DNA of 64,000 nt, taken from Pyrrhosoma nymphula. Its lineage: Eukaryota; Arthropoda; Insecta; Odonata; Coenagrionidae. Position numbers and translations under genes: made by a program. The number at the start of each line of letters is the position of its first letter. Within the stretch, counting starts at the first letter, position 1. Shown in pieces: positions 1-11,800 of the stretch. The stretch lies in assembly GCA_963573305.1 (NCBI GenBank), contig OY754339.1, positions 5,627,941 through 5,691,940 on the forward strand. Direction: 5' to 3'. The notes beneath the pieces are model-generated. The model did not search any database and had not been told where the DNA came from. It worked only from the letters and a program-made list of their open reading frames with translations.

Positions 1-529
1 TGATCCTGTGATATTAAATAATGATTCAGAAGAAATAATAGAATTAATTATTAAACGTAATGAGTAAGAATTAAAAATAATTAATCAATAAAATTTGTGG
101 GGGAGAACAAAGAGAAAGTTTTTTGGATGCTGTGGGCAGGGCGTAGTCTCTCAAATATTCACTCAATCTTAGACCCCCATTTGGTGAACTTTGTGAATCT
201 TCTTGCTATGCTTCCAAATTTTGTTGGCCCTATGAGACCTATTGCAAAGGCTGAGGTAGAAAATCCCTGGAACATGATAAATTCGTTGGTCACCCTCCCT
301 AATGTTTCTCAGCCTAGTCGGCTGGGCTACACCCATAATGACGAATGGAGTCACGTCACCCAGTCTCTCTCATTGTGGGCCATGTGCTTTTTCCTGGGGT
401 TGAGGAATAATCTTGGTGTCACCCAGCTCGAGATGCCCACCACCCCCGGAAGAGGAGACCTTTGAAATGTTCTGGGCTCTCCCTAAAGGCTTTCGCCTCC
501 ACAAATTTTAGGCCTGCCTCACAGATCCC
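1..529. other. Left edge, no gene recognised
   Basis: Non-coding by my reading. One plus-strand open frame of about 120 codons (97-465) lacks any family motif I recognise, and it only opens at a non-ATG codon. Given the non-LTR fragment just downstream it may be old transposon sequence, but nothing shows this directly. Confidence 0.3.
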
Positions 530-660
530 AAGATATTCATAAAGTAAATGGAATACAAAGGAAAGCAGCATGCTTCGTTAAAAACTACCACAAGGGAACG
601 GAAAGACAGCTGATGGAGAGACTAGTTGGGAGCCGTTAGAGACTCAAAGCCTACTTGCTC
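530..660 (+). pseudogene. Non-LTR retrotransposon (LINE) reverse-transcriptase tail fragment
   Basis: The plus-strand frame starting at 530 reads a short stretch containing GIQRKAACFVKNYHKGTE. This resembles the conserved IQR-(K/R)-AARFV segment that follows the RT domain of Jockey/CR1-type LINEs. A TAG stop follows about 37 codons in, and the similarity then fades. It is a short dead relic with no ends visible. The call rests on one motif, so it is tentative. Confidence 0.35.
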
Positions 661-720
661 GAGTCCGTCCAAGACAACAGCACAACAGTTGAAATATTCT
701 AATTCGGCTTAGAAATAAAT

Positions 721-3700
721 TGAAAGTAAACAATTTTTTCATGGTCAAATTATTTAAACAATGGCCACCATCATGGATTCTTTGGTCACATAATTCCTTT
801 CCCCAAACAGTATTGGGCTCGTTTACTGATTGACTGTATTTCTGTCAATTGCGTTATTATCTTGGATGGACTCTAGGTTTAAATTACTTAAAAGTTCAGG
901 TCAGGATGTCATTTATAGAACTATTTCTTTCAGCATTATCATTTGAAAACAGTTGGTTGCTTATGTGGCTTATTGCCCGATAATAAATGGTTTTACAGGT
1001 ACGATTTGTTATCGGTCAACATCCTATCACACAATTTTGACTGAGATACCGTTGGTTATCTCTCACTGTCATGATTAATGCTATTAGCCGACAGCGCTGT
1101 GATATCATATGATTGCCTATCATCAGAATCAACTTTGCTATATCTTGATACCATAGTTAGATAACACATACTTTTTGGTCGAACGGCATTAGTTTTCACT
1201 TGAGGTTCGCAATATTTTATGCACAGTCTGACATGAGAAACATTTTCACAATGAGAAAAATTTGAAGAAGTTAATTCTTAACATCGTTAAAAAATTGTTA
1301 AAACCTCAGGTGAGCACAACAGCATGATACCTACATAACTAATTCATTTAACTGATGTAATGATTTTCAGCCATTATTTTCTTCAATTTCATTATTTTTC
1401 CTTGTAATTGGAAGTACGCAGTGATTTATTTTCAATGCAATATGCAACAATGAAGATGATGTCGTTTGACTTGAGATAATAATACATCATATATAGGGGA
1501 AAATAAATTGTACATTGCACTTTATTGTAATTTTTCATCACTGAGGAAATACGAAAATCACTTTTTGCTAAGGAAAGTTAATATGTATTGTAACCTACGC
1601 GGTCACAGGTTTTGAAATAATTTTACTTCTCTCTCTCTCTTCGTGAGTTGACCCCCACCCCCCACGCTACTATGAATTGCATGGTCACATAAAATATTTA
1701 TTCAATTTAACAGAACATAAAAAAAAGATGCATTAAATTTATGTCTTGAATTTAGAACTTCTGTCAACAAAACGGGATTATTGGTCCCAATTCACACACA
1801 CACACATATACATATTTATTTAATCCCAAAGTCAACAAAGATTTTGTCACTTATCCATCTCCTGGGCTTCTTTCTCTATCTGGTGCCCGGGTATGACCTT
1901 CCTTCACGCAATCGAGTGATTTCCGTCTCGTATTCTCTGGATTCTCCCGCAAACACCTCTCTACCCATCCTTTACTTCCGACTCAGCATTATTGGAGCTC
2001 GCTCTCAACTAGATGTAAATTACGTCTCCCCTCTCAATCCCCACGGGAAATGTCTGGTCTGGACAGCCAGCAAATTATGGTCTATATTCCTCCGACTACG
2101 CGGCATCCATCCGATTCTGACAGCACGTAAGCTTTTTGTCCTCTTCCCACAGGATGCGAATTATCCCTTTTCTTCTTCCTTCTTTCGCTATTGTTAATTT
2201 TTTTCTCACTACAGGTCCTTAGTGACTACTATTAAACTTCTGACTTTGTTCAAAACCCCGTGTTGACCTTGGGAATATCGTTACAGAGTATACTTGATTA
2301 ATGATGATAAGACCACAATATTCACCAATAACACCCATGCATCATTTTCAATATTAATTCATCAAGATGGTGGTCTCAGTCACATATGCAATATATATGA
2401 CCTGCCCTCGTGGAAACAGGCCACAGAGCAATTGAAAATATCTAGTGGACCAGATCTGGCTTGTAGGCTACAGGTTCCAAATTTAATCCTGTATCCCAAT
2501 CATTTTCTCTATGTTAGCAATCCTTTTCACTGGGCTTCCTCGCAAGTCAAGTTTTCCATTCATCCTGATGTTTCAATGTAAAGGCTCCTCATCAAAATTT
2601 TGGGAGTAATGGAATGCTTGAACATAATAAACATTAGTACCAATAGTAGCACACCTCAGTTTTTTTCTGAAAAATCTCTGATTAAGCAATCATTTTGCAT
2701 GTGAAAGTCATGTGAATCTATTAAAATTTCCTCATGCAGAATATGTGTTTATTCCCCAATTGTATAGCTATACTGATAATTTGGTGGGACTCTATCAAGC
2801 CAGTGAATTGTTAATATCCTGTGAGTATATACTACCCTTTGTGAGTGGCACTAGTCATGTGCACGGGTGCATAAGACACAGGATACACTTGGAGTAAGAA
2901 GGGCTGAAACTATGAATGTGGGCATTGTAATGTGTTGTGGAGTTCCCTTGGGCCCCTCAAGCACTTAGACGTGTATTGTGTCAACTATCTTAATGAGTAG
3001 TTACCCCTGGAGACTTCAGGCCTTACCAAAGGACATGATGTCCCCAATTAGTAAATTGCTGGCATCCCTAGGTTCCTGAAAAAGTACATACTCAGATACC
3101 GATTCCAAGTATTGATACACCCATGGTCATTGAGAATAATTGTTTTTGTGGCTGCGCCAAACAACAGGGAAGAGAAAACATGCCAAAGGAATTTCTACAC
3201 CAAAGGGGATATATTACACTAGTCTGCATGATATCAGATGCCTGAAAACTAGTAAGTGATTATAGGTAACTTTCATATGCTGATTTCAGAATTGTTCTTA
3301 GTTTTCTTCTATCACATACAGTTTTTTATGAATTGACCCAATTTAACATCTAAGGTCTATTGATAAGTGCGATAAGGTCTATTGATATTATTGTGCGAGG
3401 GATATTTCTCAATACAAGCTTATGAGCCTTAGGTTGGCCCAAGCTAATGAGTCTTAGGTTGGTACAACTGCTGCTATTGTTGTGTGACCTTGGAAGTGTT
3501 ACATATTCATCCTTCATTCATTTTTGTTACAAAAATTGTCAATTGCGTAAAGTAATGTTAATATAACTGTGCTTACTGTAGTTAAAATCTTGAAACCATA
3601 ATTCTTATTTTGTGTAAAAATTTGATGTGATAGAAAGAAATGGAAGTAATTTTTAGAATCAGCATAAAAAATTGATTCGAGAACACCTATTGTTAATAAA

Positions 3701-5549
3701 TCATCTGACGAAGTTTCAAAATACAGACTGGTGTTATCTAATGGGGACACTAATCCATTCTCGTTTATTTATTTATAAGTTGCATACATTAATGTTTATT
3801 TTCAGATCCAGCTGTAATATTTTTAGTATTATATATGTGTATACAAGTTTGAGTAAATGCTTCCACACAAACAACTGAATGCCGTTGCTGTTTGTGTGGA
3901 AGGCCTTAGGAAGAATTTGTCCGACAGGCATGAAACAGTTTGAGGAAATTCATCTATATTGGCATTATTGGCATTCAGTATTTTCCTTTAGTGAAGTTCT
4001 TACAAAGTATTCGATTGTGTTTCTCCAAAAAACTAGTCTTCATGACTTCTTAGTCTGAAATACATTTGTGATCAGTGGTGTACATTGAAGGAGCTTCCCT
4101 TATCATGAGACAAAAATCACTTATCTGAGAGCTTCTTTTTTCTTTTGTTAGTATCCTTCCTAAAAGCAGTGCATTAGACTATCCATTTAAAATATGAAGC
4201 ACTCCAAGTGTCAAATTCATGAAACATTGATGAGGCATATTAAGAAGTTGGTTATTCTAATAACGATGCTCATTTGTTCCCCATGCTTCTGTTGGCAGGG
4301 TTGCACACACGCTGTTCCCGGTTGCATATGATGTGACGTCAATTGAGCCAGACCCAACCATTTTGTCAATTCCATCTCGAACATGGAGTTGACTTACTGA
4401 GCTTTGTCCAGGGCACTCTATACCCAGAAATAGTTCCTTTGTCATAACACTGGCCTTTGTGCTTTAGGTGCAAAGCTGCTCTACTGATTGTCTATTATGG
4501 AACTTTTACTGATAGGAGATATGGTACGACATCCCCATCATATGAAAAGGCAGTGTTGAGAATATCACTACAGATTTCGTGATGATATTGAACAATAGAG
4601 TTCAGCTAAACTAAGGACATTGAAATTGAGCACAAAGACCGACCAAACCAACAAATGGTTTTTGTGCAGACGAGATGAGGAATATTACATATCACTTAAC
4701 ACATTCATTTCAGGGGGACAATAGGAAGCCATTGCCAGAAAGCTGGTTTTGCTACCCTTCTTTGTAAACAACTGCACTTAAGACTGGCTTGTTAAGTCAG
4801 CTACCCCTGAAACTAAACTGCAATGACTTGATGAACATATTAACCCTTTAACTCCATTTCTTAAATGAATCGGTATGCAAATATGCTCTCCTCTTTGAAG
4901 TAATTGTGAAAAATAATAATTTGTTCAGGCCATTGTTTTTCTTCTACTAGGAGATGGTACTCCTTGAATCTCAATGAGGAGAAGGATGATAAAATTGTTG
5001 CATTGAATTAAATGAATCCTCCGTATGTGCCATTCATTATTCATATACAACGTAGCAATTATTAACCACACCTTGGGAGGTTGGGATTAATAGTACCTGA
5101 ACTAACCAGTACCCTAACTAACCAGTACTCTAACCTAAGATCTTGCTGTAATTCTGTTATATTGAGCATTTTTCCTAGTCTATGAGTGGCTATAGCATAA
5201 GTTCCCATTGCCTATGCTTTGGTTGTCTTCTGCATTAATATTTCCATTGTTGAAATAGTGCAAGAATTATTACTTGACTTTTCAGTCGTATGATATTAAA
5301 AATTCTACCCTGCATCATGACCACAAGTAATTTTTTAAAAATGGGACCCTCTGCACTGAATCCAATGTTTTTCTTATGGGAGTAAAAGTTGGTTGGGTTG
5401 GGATGTGGCCCAAGAGCCCACGTATGGGTCTTTCTAATATAGCCTATTAATCCTTGTAGGTTCCAAGGAATATATTTGCCAAATTTTGTTCGATTCCATC
5501 AAGGGGTATGCAAGTCTTAAGCATTCAAACAAAAGGAATTCCAGTTTTA
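721..5549. other. Long non-coding stretch upstream of oxt
   Basis: About 4.8 kb of AT-rich sequence without a convincing exon. It contains a short (CT)n run near 1629-1642, a (CA)n run near 1794-1806, and a short local duplication around 5095-5135. The missing signal-anchor exon of oxt should lie 5' of 8608 and could be here. I looked for a short cytoplasmic tail plus a hydrophobic helix ending in phase 2 at a GT donor and could not find one I would defend. Confidence 0.4.
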
Positions 5550-6064
5550 TATGCAGTGAACTCCCGATTATCCATTTTGCGGATTATCCGTGCGTGACTT
5601 TTACTCTTGGTCGTATATATTTTCTGCGGTAAATAAAAAAAAATTCAATGAATAAACACATTTGGATTTTAGCAATCTATTACAAGCAAGACACGTAAGG
5701 CCATTTCTTGCCTCTTAAATCCACCATATAAAACGTAATTGTTTTCCTTACTTACTCACAATGAACATGTTATGTTTACGTCATTGTTCATTGTCAGTAT
5801 CTTTCCAACTTTTAAGCCGTGAAAACGCACTCTCCGGAGCTTTCTTGCTGGTATATTTACAATAATTAATTGTTTTGTCCACAATGAACTTCATAAGTTC
5901 CACTGATAGAAACTATTATCGGAAAAATCTACTATCGCACAATCTTCACTAGCACTGGCCTTGCATCTAGAATCATGGGTATCGCATCCATGAATTCCCA
6001 ATTCAGATCTGTAGGGTGTCATATGAATTCCGGGAATTTCTTCTTCGAATGTGGCGGTAAATCG

Positions 6065-6317
6065 TGAAGATACAGGTCTTGTGTTTTACTCCGCGTTGGT
6101 CCATCATCTTCGGACGACGGTTTCGCCAGCGTTGCAGTAGTGAAGCGGTCGACTCTACGCCGACTTTCGACTTTGGCAGTCGTGAAGTGGTCGACTCATC
6201 GCCGAATTTCGACGGCAACGCCGGCAAAACATTTCGTCCGAAGAAGATGGACCAACGCGGAGTAAAACCTGGAAGACCTGTATCTTCACATCCATCAACC
6301 CGCGGAAGCCTACACAA
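6065..6317. mobile_element. Fold-back (hairpin) insertion inside the pogo-like element
   Basis: A 12-bp sequence, GGCGGTAAATCG, flanks this 253-bp block on both sides (6053-6064 and 6318-6329). The related fragment at 41382-42067 has the site once, uninterrupted, near 41898-41912, so this is a genuine insertion. The arms (TGAAGATACAGGTCT... with its reverse complement ending at about 6289) are about 70 nt. Between them lie two direct copies of a roughly 38-nt motif (…GGTCGACTC…CGCCGA…TTTCGAC). About 28 nt of unpaired tail follow the right arm. No coding potential was assigned. Mutator-type MITE or retro-hairpin are both possible. Confidence 0.7.
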
Positions 6318-7318
6318 GGCGGTAAATCGTCTTCATCTGAGTAATCTTCAGATTCCGAAGGTGAACTTGGAAATTATTTTTCTCTGGCAGAGGCTCCCGC
6401 CCGACGTAGATGGTTTAGCAGATTGAGCTCTAGAAGCCTCTTCCTTTTCAGTGCCTAAAATTCGCACGCCGCTTTCCCTATCCTCTCGATCTCTTTCAAA
6501 CAGAACCATCGCTCAGAACTTTTTTAAAATTTATTTTACTCGATGAGATTTTATGGCGATGTGATCGGGAGTTTGGGGAAAGAAGGGATATAGATCTTCG
6601 GAAAAGTTATCTAAAATTTCATCCCCGCACTCATTTTCCTCCAGATTTTCTTAAAAATCTTCCGTTGGAATGCTCTTCCTGAAAAATACATACATACGTT
6701 CTTAATGTATTTTTGGACGTAGAATCAGAGAATATTTCAAAAGGGACGGTGGATAATAAGCCAACGATAATCCAAGGGCAAAATAAAGCCTAAGTTACAA
6801 AGATGCCGCAAGACAGCCAAAATGAAGCACTGGAAAAATGTAAAAATAATCAGTCCCAAAATGCCGAGAGAAAAGTCCAAGGTGATGCGCAGGACTATAA
6901 ACGAACAAAACACTGTTGAGGTTGGCTCAGGTAATCCCTGCTACCAATCAAACGCAGAGGTCGGTAAAAAGTCCAGAGATGAATGACCAAACAAAGCAGG
7001 GGTCAATACAAGAAGAGAAATCTAGGAGAGTCCAGAGAGATAAACAATAAATGCACATTGGAATTATTTCCGAAGACAAAGTCCAAACAGTATGCGATGG
7101 GTCAAAAAATGAGCGAGAGAAAACAAGAAATCAAACTCAAAAGGCTAGCGCAGTGGAAGAAAATCGTCGAGTAGACGGTCGACGCAACGAGAAAAAAATA
7201 ACAGTAAAGAAGTACGAACAGGCAATAAATCTAGCAGCTGTGAGTAATACGATACTCCAGAAGCATTATTGCGAAGCTAAGGGATAAACATGAACCCTCA
7301 TCAACTCCCAAGGCCAAC

Positions 7319-7855
7319 GTGCCTGGGAGAGGGAAATCCTCAAGCTCACAAGCTGTCAGCAGGAACAAGATAACAGACCAAAGAAAGGCCAAAAATACGA
7401 GCGAGCGCCCTGTGACGGCCAAGATAACTTCTAAGAATAATGTAGAACCCATGGCGTTCAATCATGGCGTCATTGCGTCAATGAAAAGGAATAAACGAGT
7501 ATGTATTCTCAGGACGCTAGCTGATGAAGATGATAACTTATTGAAATTTTGGAAGAAAATGTCAAAATTGGATGCAATTCACAGTGTGTCAGAGGCCTGG
7601 TCCTCCATGAAGACTGTTACACTACTTCGTTCTTGGAGGAAACTTACATTTCACCTCGAAGTTGATTTTTGGAGATTTTCCGAGTTTGGGGGTTTAGTGA
7701 AAATCATGGAAGGAATAGAAAATGTTGATGCGGAGAACTTGGAAGAATGGCTAGAGAGATACGAAAGTGTCCCGGTCTTCCACCATGCGACTGATAGCGA
7801 TATTGTTTCCGCCGCGATCGGACAAGGGGGAGAGGAAGGGAGTGGGGAGAGTTGA
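7319..7855 (+). pseudogene. Jerky/Tigger-type transposase C-terminal remnant
   Basis: An open frame of 178 codons. Residues 47-114 (7457-7660) carry the signature that follows the DDE domain of Jerky/Tigger transposases: FNHGVIASMKRNKR, LLKFWKKMSKLDAIHSVSEAW and LLRSWRKL. The preceding 45 residues are Lys/Ser-rich and unlike the family, so the catalytic core is missing or unrecognisably decayed. The acidic tail (ENLEEWLERYE) is family-like. It lies in the interior of the TA-flanked element at 5552-8198 and is not expected to be functional. Confidence 0.65.
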
Positions 7856-8198
7856 AGTAGCACGGGGGATGAAGACGAGGGCAGGGCAGCGAACGTATAA
7901 ATCACAGCCAGGCGCTCAACTTCGTAGATGCTCTGCTGCATTATACGAAGCAGTGGGAATACGACTACAATGGCATTATCGCTGCTAAAAAGATACGTGG
8001 TGAGGTGAAGAAAACTCACAATTAGTCCATGAAACAATCTAAAATAACGGACTATGTGCGCAAATGATATTACATCGTTTTTTTACGTATATTATGAATA
8101 TTATAAGAAATAAAAGTGAAAGTTCGGATTATCTGTGTTTTCTGATATCCGTGCGTCCTCTCCCCATCATTAGCCCGGATAATCGAGAGTTCACTGTG

Positions 8199-8607
8199 TA
8201 TATAGATTGCGTGGTAGACTAAGGCTACGAGAAAAAGTAACATCTCATGAGTTTCAGATGGACATAGTAGGTATTATTTAACCCCCGCACTGCATCTGTA
8301 TGACAGTTAATAATAAGTAGGGCAAAATAAGATAAATTCAATGCCAACACATAGGTTCAAGAACTCTTTCTTCTCCCACACCATTTCCGACTGAACAAAA
8401 ACATATCAAAACTCTAATTTGTCAGAATATCAGATTAACTTTTCCTTTCCTTCTTCCAATTCTTTCCCTAGTACCATTCCCACTTATGGCTAGTATCTTA
8501 AACCCCTTACTACAAGCCTCTGCAATAGCTCTTAGAGTAGGATGTCACATTTTATTTAGTCATTGTTTATTGGTGGTATATTTATGTCACAAATTAATTT
8601 TTTACAG
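8199..8607. other. Intronic or upstream sequence before the first recognised oxt exon
   Basis: No gene or repeat recognised. It ends in a pyrimidine-rich tract and the TTTTTTACAG acceptor of the exon at 8608. Confidence 0.5.
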
Positions 8608-8810
8608 GACTGGAACGGGATTAGTGATTCCCCTGCGCTTGGAAGAGTTGGATTTTACTCCAGAATGTGAGATTGTGGGGCGTGAAGCAGTGTCAGCGAT
8701 TCATCGTGCTCGGACTCAGAGCTGTAAGAAGCTCCTTGCTAATGTTGCTTGTCGAAGTCATTCAGGCACATTATATCCCACAAAACTACCACATCTTTGT
8801 CCTGCTCCAG
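8608..8810 (+). CDS. oxt: oxt exon a: N-terminal stem region
   Basis: Acceptor TTTTTTACAG, donor CCAG|GTAATT. It enters with the last base of a codon (previous exon phase 2) and leaves in phase 1. It encodes PECEIVGREAVSAIHRA and CKKLLANVAC...LCPAP, the conserved Cys-bearing segment between the stem and WSC domain of animal xylosyltransferases. The in-frame ATG upstream at 8486 sits in intron-like sequence and is not used as the start. Confidence 0.92.
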
Positions 8811-11800
8811 GTAATTCTCTCTTCTCTGCTGTATAAAATTGATTTATGCCACATTTTTTCCAGAAATCCTTTAAATTGTCTCTTTTGAATTTGAGGCCCA
8901 GGATGTATTTCCATCTGGCCATTACTGTAATTTAATCAAATTCAGAGAAAAATGGGTTTGTCCACAATGTTCATTGTTATTACATTAGTATCATATGCTA
9001 AATATTAAAATGCACGTTATGACTTTATCTTTCGTAATCTCAGACAAAGTTGCTTATAGATCTTATTAATTTGCAGGAATATCATGTATTAATAATCAGT
9101 AATTCAATATCAAACATTGATTGGTAATGGGAGACAACATACCTTCATTGGTTAATAATATCTACAAGCATCAGCAACAAATTCAGTTTTCTAGAGATTC
9201 AGTTATTTATGTTCCCACTCCAAGGCTATATGACTTTTTTCATCAAAGAATTTGTCTATAGATTGTGGAAATGTACTCTGGAGGATACATGCAACATACT
9301 TTTAGATTTTCATATCATATGCCCTCTTGCAGTTATTGTTTATCTTTAAAATATTCTTCTCTCTTTGAATTTTCATTTCTAGTTTTTTTAATAAAGCTAA
9401 TCTTCCATTTGCATTTCGATTGATACCTACTCATTGGTATCTGTAAACACTTAATGTTGTTTTTTCTATCTTACATTGAGTGTGTAGTCATTTTTTACGA
9501 TGATGATCAGCAAGGCAGCTACATAAAATCTTTTTTAATTAAAAGAGAATTCTTTAAAGTATTCTGAGAGTACTTTCTCGCACTTAATGCCGGTCTTGGC
9601 TACAAAAAAAAATAAATTTTTTAAAAGTTCTTAGCTTGTTTATCTACTGCAATGTTTAAACAAATTCTTACTGCGCTCAAACTGTGATTTTAATATCCAA
9701 AATTCTAGAAAAAAGGACTGTGAACATATCACTCACTCTCCATGAAACTAAAATCTCAAGTAAGAGCACATTTGCTATGGGAACAAAATCATATGAGTCA
9801 CTTCCGGATTCCACAACATTCTCAAAATTCAGAGCCATGCTCAAAAACAAATTTAAACACTTATTACTAATGAAATGCTTCTAATCTCGAAATGAATTTC
9901 CGTGTGATAGCAAAAATGTATTTGTTTCATGTGGTTACTTTTTTTCATTTTGTGTGTATTATTATTATTTTCTCAACTTATAATATTCATTACATTCCTT
10001 CTATTACAGTGTTTTTTGGCGATTGCTACTCCTGGGTTTTATGTATGGTCTTCTGAGAGTAAAAACAATATTGTTCAATTGATTATTCTCTGTAGATAAT
10101 TCAGGAATCGGTGATTCATATGTAGCATCTCATTATTTTGGTGATGTTTTTGTCAGTTGGGTTTATCAAGTAAAATTGGCCCCTGATAAATTTAAATACT
10201 TATTTAGAATACTGAAGTGCTTGTAGATTGGGACGCTAAATTTTATTAACGGCATCGGGTGGAGTTTGTGATTCACTGTTGTTGCTTTTTTTTATACAAT
10301 TTGCATTCAGTGGTATGTTTTATCTAAATGCGTATGTAAATGTTATTTTATCATGTTCATTAAATGTAACTTGTATTTCAGGCCTAGAAGGTGGGCGTTC
10401 TTTGGGTTGTTTCCAAGATGAAAAGACATTTCGCCTATTATCGGGCTACTATGCTAATCTCAAAGCCACAAACTCTCCGGCCCATTGCATCAACTTGTGC
10501 CTTCAGTCTGGCTTCCCATATGCGGGAGTCCAGTACTCGTAAGTACACCTCCAGTGAAAAGTGTCACTTTTACTGCATTTAAGCTGTACATTTAGGCCTT
10601 TCCCTCCTGTAAATTTGTGCTGCCTTTTTTGTGCCATATTATCATGTTTTTTCCTGTTTTTGTGTTCATGTATTTTTTAAAATGGTAGTCGTATATTAAT
10701 GAAGAGATTAAGCAATTTTTAAAATATTAAAAAGCAGTATTTTTAAATCCATGAGATATTTAACAAATGTACCAGTATACCTTGACTTAAGTCATTTGGA
10801 GTGACATCGGTCCCGCAGATACATTGGTTTTTCTGGCATTGTGGCATTTTAAACATCGATAATTTGGGTTGAGATAGTTGACATTACGGATTTCGGACCA
10901 AAATACCAAAATTGAAAAAACATTTAAAATAATAAAAATATAAGAATTCACATTGAAATGGAATAAAAAAATCATTTTATCACAAAATATTAAAAATAAA
11001 TTACAATAAAAAAATAACAAAGGAATTAAAAGAAGAGAGTAATGGACCAGATTAGGACTCATCAGTGAATGTGAATTGCGATGAATGGAGCGATGTGCTC
11101 CATCGAAATGTTCGGCAACCTTACGATAGTGATAGTAAATAGTATTCACATAAGTCACTGTTGATTGTTTTGCGTATAGTTACCGAATTCGTTCAAAATG
11201 CTTTTTTAAAAACTTAAGGTTTTTTTACCACATGGGGAATACTCACCCCCTGCCACACACCTCTAAGGTGGCTTGCAGGGTATTATGTAGATGTAGTTAA
11301 AAACTTTAAATTATCCATGCATGATGCCTTTCTGAAAATAAATTTTTTAAAGCATTGTGGATGAGATAATCAAAGTTCTTTTATCGTCCAGTGCTCATCA
11401 ATGTCCCATTTCCACTACAGCCATACCAACCGAGGTAGTTATGCCTGTAGGCTCAAATCCCCATGGGAATGCACGCCAATAGAGCTGGATCGTTTAGTTT
11501 GTAATGGTGCAAACCCAGCATCAATTGGTGCAGGCATTGCGGGGGAGGAACCAGAATTATGAAGTACAATACTCAGAAAAGGAACAAAAAATGGATAATA
11601 GTGTGTTTGATAAAGAGGGAAGAGTTTAATTTGCTTTTGAAACCATTCCAAAAATTACCATTGATGTAGGAATTCTACTTTTGTATGAAATTAGCTCCTT
11701 GCATTTCACTTATTCGCTGCAATTCCTGGATAGGGCAGCACAGATTTTTAGCTGTAACGCCAATATTGTGGGAATACGTGTTGGGTTTTTACGTTGGTCC

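Larger units (their letters stand above)
5552..8198 (+). mobile_element. pogo/Jerky-like DNA transposon, decayed
   Basis: The ends are imperfect inverted repeats. The left end reads CAGTGAACTCCCGATTATCC, and the right end has a reverse-complement match (CAGTGAACTCTCGATTATCC) just inside 8198. TA dinucleotides flank both ends (5550-5551 and 8199-8200), as expected for pogo/Tigger elements. The interior carries the tail of a Jerky/Tigger-type transposase on the plus strand (7457-7660) but no recognisable DDE core. A separate fold-back insertion occupies 6065-6317. A second fragment of the same family lies at 41382-42067. Confidence 0.7.

Noticed and set aside
97..465. 122-codon frame at the left edge as a gene
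   Set aside because: Non-ATG opening, no recognisable domain, and frames on both strands.
1781..2197. Candidate signal-anchor first exon of oxt (hydrophobic run after a CA-repeat start)
   Set aside because: The hydrophobic stretch begins inside a microsatellite, and no GT donor in phase 2 follows at a sensible place.
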